Assembly (NCBI GenBank): GCA_028686565.1
Contig: JAQUBU010000156.1
Span: 1 to 5,790, forward strand
Length of the DNA: 5,790 nucleotides
Direction: 5' to 3'
Source: Syntrophomonadaceae bacterium
GTDB lineage: Bacteria > Bacillota > Syntrophomonadia > Syntrophomonadales > Syntrophomonadaceae
Position 1 is the stretch's first letter, and every line of letters begins with the position of its first letter. Below the pieces are notes generated by a model, which saw only the letters and a program-made list of their open reading frames with translations, searched no databases and was not told where the DNA came from. Position numbers and translations under genes: made by a program. Of the stretch, positions 1-4,386 are shown piece by piece.

Positions 1-255
1 GGTTTTGACCAACTGGGTTCCAGTTCCGGTTCAGACTCCGGCACTTATACCACTCCGGTTGCTGAGGAACATGCTTCCGACTCTGGCTCTTATACTACTC
101 CGGTTGCTGAAGATCGTGCTCCCAGTGTTTCGACTCCGGCTCCCCGCAATGCAAGACCGGACAGCCATTACCTCCCCGGCGGTTTTGACCAGCTGGGTTC
201 CAGTTCCAGTTCCAGCTCCGGTTCCGGCGCTTATGTGACTCCGGAAGAACATGCC
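1..255 (+). repeat. In-frame repeats encoding a Ser/Thr/Pro-rich linker
   Basis: Two adjacent 45-bp units, 31-75 and 76-120, encode SDSGTYTTPVAEEHA and SDSGSYTTPVAEDRA. A shorter third copy at 217-255 reads SGSGAYVTPEEHA. A longer-range direct repeat pairs 1-30 with 181-210 (two mismatches by eye), encoding GFDQLGSSS twice at a 60-codon spacing. The second copy is followed by a pure Ser run. Both spacings keep the reading frame, as expected for slippage or recombination inside a tolerant linker. The array probably continues upstream of the window. Confidence 0.85.
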
Positions 256-1272
256 CCGGTTCCCCGATCAGCAACTCCGCCAAGAACAACTCCATCGCCA
301 AGTGCAAGTGCACCTGCAGCCCCGGCATTTACCATGCCCAAGCTGGCCAAGTTTGATGATGAAACAGAACAACAAGGTTTTTGGGGAAGCCGGGGAGGAG
401 CCCCAACCTACTACCAGCCCCAAGATCAGCCAAATCCATATGAGCTGGAAATCCAGGACGGCAGGTTCCGGCATAAAGGCGGAGAGCTTCTGGATACCCA
501 GAACATACTACCCTATCAGCGCTTAAAGGATAAAGCCCACCGCCATATGTTTACCATGGGCGGACAGGGCGAGCTCCATTCCGCTGATGTCGGTCACGGG
601 ATGGCCGAACATGGCCGCGTCCATCACACAACCATGAGCGGAGGTCGGGAAACCGCTGCAGCCGGAGAACTCCGGGTCAACCAGGGCAAACTGGAAACTG
701 TCAGCGATGCCAGCGGCCACTATATGCCGGGTACCGCTCAGACTTATCAAGCCCTGGAAAACTTTGCTTCCCGGGGGGTTGATCTCAGTGCCACCAATGT
801 TGAATTAACCGGTAAAGAGGAGGGACAAAGAGCCCTTAGTCTCTCTGCAACGGAATTGATGGCATATAAACCGGAAATGGATGAAGCAATAGCCAATGCG
901 CGGAATTACAGGCAATTACGTCCTCTTGAAGAAGGCAGCAAGAAGAAACGGGCAAGAAATGAGATGGATATTCGAGATATATTGTCTGCTCCCGAGCAAA
1001 AAATCCGAGCTGCCCATGCTAAAAAGGACACCATGCTGGAGGAATTAAGGCAAAGTACTGCCGACAGAAGAAAACATCTCGATGATAGTTCAGCACCTGC
1101 GCAGCAAGGTCGGCGTGATCTCAGCCTATTTGAATATGAAGAAGAAATGCGCGGCTACGACCAGTCCAGCAGTTCTCAATCCAACCGGATGACCCCTGCA
1201 CAAGCCAAGCAGGCTCAACAAGAATTACGCGAGCATATGCAGGAGCAGGAGCGGCGGCGGCGCCGGCAATAA
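1..1272 (+). CDS. Effector-like protein with Ser/Pro-rich repeats, HHSSF/SGHY-type domain and charged tail (5' partial)
   Basis: The frame is open from base 1 to the TAA at 1270-1272, giving 423 visible residues; the start lies upstream. The GTG at 235 is an internal Val codon without a ribosome binding site. Residues 1-110 are low-complexity Ser/Pro/Thr with internal repeats, probably a flexible linker. Residues about 183-270 form a compact domain: MFTMGGQGELHSAD, then HHTTM (208-212), GRETAAAGELRV, GKLETVSDASGHYMP (GHY at 239-241) and RGVDLS. From recall this resembles the 'HHSSF-AGG-(V)AAAGE-GK-SGHY-P' domain found in plant IQM proteins and in many bacterial toxin- or effector-like proteins, including some linked to contractile injection systems. 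Residues 280-423 are charged and helical, with KKKRAR at 314-319 and a terminal five-Arg run. No transmembrane segment or catalytic motif is visible. Biochemical function is unknown; an exported or injected effector is an inference. The GC-rich codons contrast with the next gene. Confidence 0.75.
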   Translation, partial: GFDQLGSSSGSDSGTYTTPVAEEHASDSGSYTTPVAEDRAPSVSTPAPRNARPDSHYLPGGFDQLGSSSSSSSGSGAYVTPEEHAPVPRSATPPRTTPSPSASAPAAPAFTMPKLAKFDDETEQQGFWGSRGGAPTYYQPQDQPNPYELEIQDGRFRHKGGELLDTQNILPYQRLKDKAHRHMFTMGGQGELHSADVGHGMAEHGRVHHTTMSGGRETAAAGELRVNQGKLETVSDASGHYMPGTAQTYQALENFASRGVDLSATNVELTGKEEGQRALSLSATELMAYKPEMDEAIANARNYRQLRPLEEGSKKKRARNEMDIRDILSAPEQKIRAAHAKKDTMLEELRQSTADRRKHLDDSSAPAQQGRRDLSLFEYEEEMRGYDQSSSSQSNRMTPAQAKQAQQELREHMQEQERRRRRQ

Positions 1273-1393
1273 ACAATCCCTCGTTGGACAGTATGCAACA
1301 ATTCTGACCTGGTCTCCTTGAAAATATATAAAACCTTGTTCATTGTTCCTATTCTAATTCATGATTTTAAGACAGTTCTTCCGCACCGCTGCC

Positions 1394-1422
1394 ACGAGGC
1401 GGGGGACAGCTTTTCGCCTCGT
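1394..1422 (+). terminator. Hairpin downstream of effector-like gene, possible weak terminator
   Basis: The arms ACGAGGCG (1394-1401) and CGCCTCGT (1415-1422) are a perfect 8-bp inverted repeat around a 13-base loop. It is GC-rich and lies about 120 bases after the stop of the first gene. The sequence after it is TATAAATAAGG, not a T run, so termination would be weak. It could equally be a structured leader of the downstream gene. Confidence 0.35.
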
Positions 1423-1492
1423 TATAAATAAGGTTTTGAAAGGTTGGATTCCATGCATAAATCGCCTCAAGTGACAGCACAGGTCAGGACTG

Positions 1493-1498
1493 AGGAGG
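1493..1498 (+). promoter_or_regulatory. Consensus ribosome binding site of the phzF-like gene
   Basis: A perfect AGGAGG is followed by a seven-base spacer and then ATG at 1506. This fixes the true start of the PhzF-family gene at 1506 and argues against the TTG at 1604, which has no such site. Confidence 0.85.
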
Positions 1499-1505
1499 AA
1501 TTAAT

Positions 1506-2359
1506 ATGAATTATTTCCATGTTGATGTTTTCTCGGCTAAACCTTTGAGCGGGAACGGTTTGACTGTTATATTTCCTGATAAACCCTTAATTCTCAAACT
1601 TATTTGGAAATTGCCCAGGAATTCAAACAGATGGAGTCAATATTTGTATTCCCTTCCACAGAGGCCGGTTACCCAGTGCGAATATTTACCGTTGAAGAAG
1701 AATTGGAGTTCGCCGGCCATCCAGTATTAGGAGCGGCTGCTGTTATTCATAAATGCTTCTATTCCAGTCAAAAAACAGCCGATATTAATTTGATGCTTGA
1801 TAAAAGAAGAATCCACCTTCAATCCCAATTTTTCTCAGACCATTACAATGTAATCATGAATCAAGGTACTCCGGAATTCTTAAGCGTTGTATCACCAAAA
1901 TACTACACCGATATCGCATCATCATTAAATGTAGATAGTTCTGCATTAAATGATGATTATCCAGTTGAGGTTGTTTCAACAGGTCTTCCATATCTATTGG
2001 TTCCATTAAAAGAAAACCTTGATAAAGCAAAAATCTCTATCTCCAATTTCGGGGAGTTTATTTCTCAGTTTAGGGCAAAATTCGTTTACGTATTCAATCC
2101 GGAAACCCTGCAATGCAGGACCTGGAATAATTCCGGCACTATAGAAGATATAGCAACAGGCAGTGCTGCAGGCCCATTATGTGCCTATCTGGTTAAGAAT
2201 GGATTCAAAAAAAGCAATGAATTAATTAGTATTTCCCAAGGCCAATATCTGAACAGACCGAGTATTATTGAAGGATGGGTTTCAAATATTAATATGAAAC
2301 AGGAAGTCTTTATTAAAGGTGATGTATCTTTCTTTGGTTCCGGAGAAATAAATATTTGA
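1506..2359 (+). pseudogene. PhzF family isomerase/epimerase-like gene, interrupted by a single-base frameshift
   Basis: PhzF-family proteins are cytosolic, cofactor-free enzymes with two related halves; known members isomerise phenazine precursors or epimerise amino acids, and most are uncharacterised. The first frame (from ATG 1506) gives MNYFHVDVFSAKPLSGNGLTVIFPDKPL, a typical N-terminus. From about 1592 the homology continues in the -1 frame as SQTYLEIAQEFKQMESIFVFP and runs to TGA at 2357-2359. One extra T near 1590-1592 would restore a 284-residue protein of normal family length. Conserved elements survive: the Glu of MESIFVFP (codon 1634-1636, matching the catalytic Glu of NLSETAFV-type motifs), EELEFAGHPVLGAA, EDIATGSAAGPLCAYL and a QGQYLNRPS C-terminal motif. 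The change is either a recent inactivating deletion or a sequencing error. The gene is markedly AT-rich. Substrate cannot be predicted. Confidence 0.88.
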
Positions 2360-2449
2360 AAACTATATGTGTTTTCCCCAAAGAATCATATATAAGAAGG
2401 CAACGTTCGGTATATTAGAATATCAATCAAAATTTTCTTGGAGGCGAAT
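2360..2449. other. Short convergent intergenic region
   Basis: Ninety AT-rich bases separate the convergent phzF-like and diguanylate cyclase genes. There is a small interrupted palindrome (ATATT AG AATAT near 2412-2423) and a 4-bp AGGC/GCCT stem overlapping the GGDEF stop codon, but no convincing intrinsic terminator. Confidence 0.5.
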
Positions 2450-3952
2450 TTAGCCTTTGTTGTAAATCTCTCGTTTATAGTTATACATATCCTCGTCAGC
2501 CAAGCGTAGAACCTCGTCCATGCTATGGGTCACGTTATTGCTAATGGCATAACCCAAACAAATGCTCAAAGGTATATCCTTGGAGGATAGTTCCCGATAG
2601 TTCATTCTTATTTTTTCAATAATACGCTCGACATCAACCTGGCTGATGTTTTCCAGGAGAATGGCAAATTCATCTCCCCCGATCCGGGCCACCACATCGC
2701 CGCTGCGCACCGCAGCTTTCATAGCCGCCGCAGCTTTGCGGATAATCTCATCACCTTGGGCATGACCATATGTATCGTTGACCTTTTTAAGTCCATCCAC
2801 ATCGCCAATTATGAGCGCAACCGGTCTTCGGCCTTCACGGTCCAAACAGCACATGGTATCATCAAAAAAATTACGGTTGTATAAACCCGTAAGACTATCG
2901 GTAATCGCCATTATTTCAATTTTTTGCTTAGCACTTTCCAGAGCAGTAATATCGTTAAAAACATCTATATAGGCCATGATAACACCGTTTGCTTTACTTC
3001 CATACTGTGATTCCAGCGAAAATACCTGTTCTTCTCCATCTGCCAGATCAACCAGGCAATAAATAGAACTTCCTTTTTGAACTGGACGTATCGGCAGTAT
3101 CTCCATTATTTGCTCACGGCTTTTACCATACAAATCTTCATTTTTTGTTCCGGCCAGGTTAACTGCAGCCTGGTTCGCATCGGTAAGCTGGTATTTGTCG
3201 TTATAAATAAAGATTGGGTTTAGCAAGCTGTCAACCAGCTTGATTCGGGCCAGCGGTATAAAATCGTGTGCTGAGTAGAAAAAGACCCCGTACAGCAAGA
3301 GTGCCATCGATGCCGTGAACGAAATTGCGGACAAATCATATGCTTTTACCCAGCCTGTAAGATCAATAAGATTCGTAAAAACCGGAAAAACAATCGCAAT
3401 AATAAATATCCCGGTCTGTAAACGATACTGTGTAGGCTTGCGTATGAAGAATTCTAAAAGGAGAAAAATACTTACGGCCCACAAGGTATAGGAATAAATG
3501 CTGTGAACAAAAAACCAGTAATTATTATAAGCATGAATATAAAAGGCCCCGTCAGGCTGATACAAGATATCAAAGCTTTTGCGGAAAATATGATGCCAGT
3601 GATTCGTCTGCGAGAAGAGAATAGTTAGAACCGGGACAACACTCAACACCACAAAATGTTTTTTCTGCACCAAACGTCCCAAACCTATATATTTTATAAC
3701 TAGCACCAATACCAGCACGGGAAGCAAGGCGGCGCCCACAAATTTTAGTTCGTGAAAAATAATAGCCAGATCAGTATTGGTAGCCATACTTCTCATGGCA
3801 ACACTTAAATTCCATTCCAGCATGAGCAGAAAAATCAGCAGCAAATCAGGGGCCATGGATCGCTTGTGACGGTTAAGCAGAGTGTATAATAACATTGCGG
3901 CATTTAAGCATGATAGGATAATCATAATATACGATGTTGATAACTGCGCCAT
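2450..3952 (-). CDS. Membrane diguanylate cyclase: 7TM sensor, PAS, GGDEF
   Basis: This 500-residue protein should make cyclic di-GMP from two GTP in response to a membrane or cytosolic signal. Residues 1-227 contain about seven hydrophobic helices (near 7-25, 36-52, 72-92, 98-116, 145-169, 181-198, 207-227), resembling the 7TM N-terminal sensor of some histidine kinases. Residues about 240-335 are a PAS domain (LLNPIFIYNDKYQLTDANQAA) followed by a short signalling helix (336-349). The GGDEF domain covers 350-497: DSLTGLYNR (352-360), DVDGLKKVNDTYGHAQGD (384-401) and an intact GGDEF at 425-429. An RxxD inhibitory site (R416-D419) sits five residues before it. D401 is the Asp expected of c-di-GMP synthases rather than Ser-type hybrid enzymes. 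GAGGTG at 3958-3963 supports the ATG at 3952. It looks complete and monocistronic, divergent from the small 54-residue gene. The ligand is unknown. Confidence 0.93.
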   Translation of the reverse strand: MAQLSTSYIMIILSCLNAAMLLYTLLNRHKRSMAPDLLLIFLLMLEWNLSVAMRSMATNTDLAIIFHELKFVGAALLPVLVLVLVIKYIGLGRLVQKKHFVVLSVVPVLTILFSQTNHWHHIFRKSFDILYQPDGAFYIHAYNNYWFFVHSIYSYTLWAVSIFLLLEFFIRKPTQYRLQTGIFIIAIVFPVFTNLIDLTGWVKAYDLSAISFTASMALLLYGVFFYSAHDFIPLARIKLVDSLLNPIFIYNDKYQLTDANQAAVNLAGTKNEDLYGKSREQIMEILPIRPVQKGSSIYCLVDLADGEEQVFSLESQYGSKANGVIMAYIDVFNDITALESAKQKIEIMAITDSLTGLYNRNFFDDTMCCLDREGRRPVALIIGDVDGLKKVNDTYGHAQGDEIIRKAAAAMKAAVRSGDVVARIGGDEFAILLENISQVDVERIIEKIRMNYRELSSKDIPLSICLGYAISNNVTHSMDEVLRLADEDMYNYKREIYNKG

Positions 3953-3957
3953 TCAGA

Positions 3958-3963
3958 CACCTC
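3958..3963 (-). promoter_or_regulatory. Ribosome binding site of the diguanylate cyclase gene
   Basis: On the minus strand GAGGTG is followed by five bases and then the ATG at 3952-3950. It supports the chosen start over internal Met codons. Confidence 0.75.
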
Positions 3964-4012
3964 AACTTTGGTCAAATAATTTTTACCTCGTTATAAATTA
4001 AGATTATTTTAG

Positions 4013-4018
4013 ATTATA
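4013..4018 (-). promoter_or_regulatory. Candidate -10 element for the diguanylate cyclase gene
   Basis: The minus strand reads a perfect TATAAT here, about 60 bases upstream of the start codon. Seventeen bases further upstream there is only ATACCT, so no good -35 box is present and an activator may be needed. The call rests on the -10 alone. Confidence 0.4.
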
Positions 4019-4133
4019 CATCAGTTCCCAACCGCAGGTATATAAGTATAATAGTAAGTTCAAAGCGCTTAAAGTACAATTTACCTTTAATCCCAAGCAA
4101 TAACTGGTATATAAATGTATTTCTGAAAGAAGA

Positions 4134-4139
4134 TATAAT
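4134..4139 (+). promoter_or_regulatory. Candidate -10 element for the 54-residue ORF
   Basis: TATAAT lies 24 bases before the ATG at 4164, which would put transcription start just ahead of the ribosome binding site. No TTGACA-like -35 box is found at 16-18 bases. A second TATAAT on the same strand at 4047-4052 is an alternative that would give a leader of about 100 bases. The AT-rich background lowers the value of both. Confidence 0.35.
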
Positions 4140-4152
4140 TATTTAGATGATA

Positions 4153-4158
4153 GAGGTG
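4153..4158 (+). promoter_or_regulatory. Ribosome binding site of the 54-residue ORF
   Basis: GAGGTG followed by a five-base spacer precedes ATG 4164. The same hexamer with the same spacing precedes the diguanylate cyclase gene. It is the main reason to believe that the short ORF is translated. Confidence 0.75.
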
Positions 4159-4163
4159 CAATT

Positions 4164-4328
4164 ATGAAGGAAAAATCAAAACAAAGCAATAAAGAAGTTC
4201 CAAAGGAGTTAAGAATGGTTAATCGCGAGTATGATGAAATAATTTTTGAACCAGATGATCTGCTAAATGATTCAATAAGGTCAAGTAATAAAAGACCAAG
4301 CAATAATAGCAAGAATAAACAGGAATAG
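4164..4328 (+). CDS. Small hydrophilic protein, 54 residues, unknown function
   Basis: The ORF runs from ATG 4164 to TAG 4326-4328 and is not recognised as a known family. The product begins MKEKSKQSNKEVPKELRM, has an acidic centre (NREYDEIIFEPDDLLND, residues 20-36) and ends in an Asn/Ser/Lys-rich tail (residues 37-54). There is no signal peptide, membrane segment or Cys pair, so it is probably cytosolic and largely disordered, with a short amphipathic acidic core. Support for a real gene comes from the GAGGTG ribosome binding site with ideal spacing, a TATAAT just upstream and a strong terminator ten bases after the stop. It is divergent from the diguanylate cyclase gene and convergent with the ABC-F gene. 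A small adaptor or regulator is possible but unproven. Confidence 0.7.
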   Translation: MKEKSKQSNKEVPKELRMVNREYDEIIFEPDDLLNDSIRSSNKRPSNNSKNKQE

Positions 4329-4337
4329 GCTGGACTG

Positions 4338-4375
4338 AAAACCAGAGGCTTTCTTTGGGAAATGCCTCTGGTTTT
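4338..4375. terminator. Bidirectional intrinsic terminator
   Basis: AAAACCAGAGGC (4338-4349) and GCCTCTGGTTTT (4364-4375) form a perfect 12-bp inverted repeat around a 14-base loop. The A run on one side and T run on the other make it work on either strand. It lies ten bases after the stop of the 54-residue ORF and about eleven bases beyond the stop of the convergent ABC-F gene, so it can end both transcripts. Confidence 0.88.
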
Positions 4376-4386
4376 GACGCAAATTA

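Larger units (their letters stand above)
1273..1505. other. Intergenic region between effector-like gene and phzF-like gene
   Basis: This 233-base stretch has no substantial ORF. It contains the hairpin at 1394-1422, a weak promoter-like TTGAAA at 1436-1441 followed by TGCATAAAT (1454-1462, spacer too short to be convincing), an 18-codon ORF from ATG 1453 to TGA 1507-1509, and the phzF ribosome binding site. I see no riboswitch or tRNA fold here. Confidence 0.6.

Noticed and set aside
235..237. GTG as the start of the first gene
   Set aside because: The same frame is open to base 1, repeats cross this codon, and no ribosome binding site precedes it; it is an internal Val.
1..255. CRISPR or intergenic satellite repeats
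   Set aside because: The repeats are imperfect, differ in length, lack unique spacers and preserve a reading frame, so they are coding repeats.
31..328. Antisense ORFs opposite the repeat region
   Set aside because: They are shadows of the repetitive, stop-poor coding strand and lack ribosome binding sites and recognisable protein character.
1604..1606. TTG as the start of a shorter PhzF-family protein
   Set aside because: It would lose the conserved N-terminal strand and GNG motif, which are encoded just upstream in another frame behind a perfect AGGAGG site.
1583..1610. Programmed -1 ribosomal frameshifting in the phzF-like gene
   Set aside because: No X XXY YYZ slippery heptamer in the zero frame and no clear stimulatory stem follow; the family is not known for recoding.
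3953..4163. c-di-GMP riboswitch upstream of the diguanylate cyclase or small ORF
   Set aside because: The region is too AT-rich and shows no paired GC-rich helices or conserved core expected of such a riboswitch on either strand.
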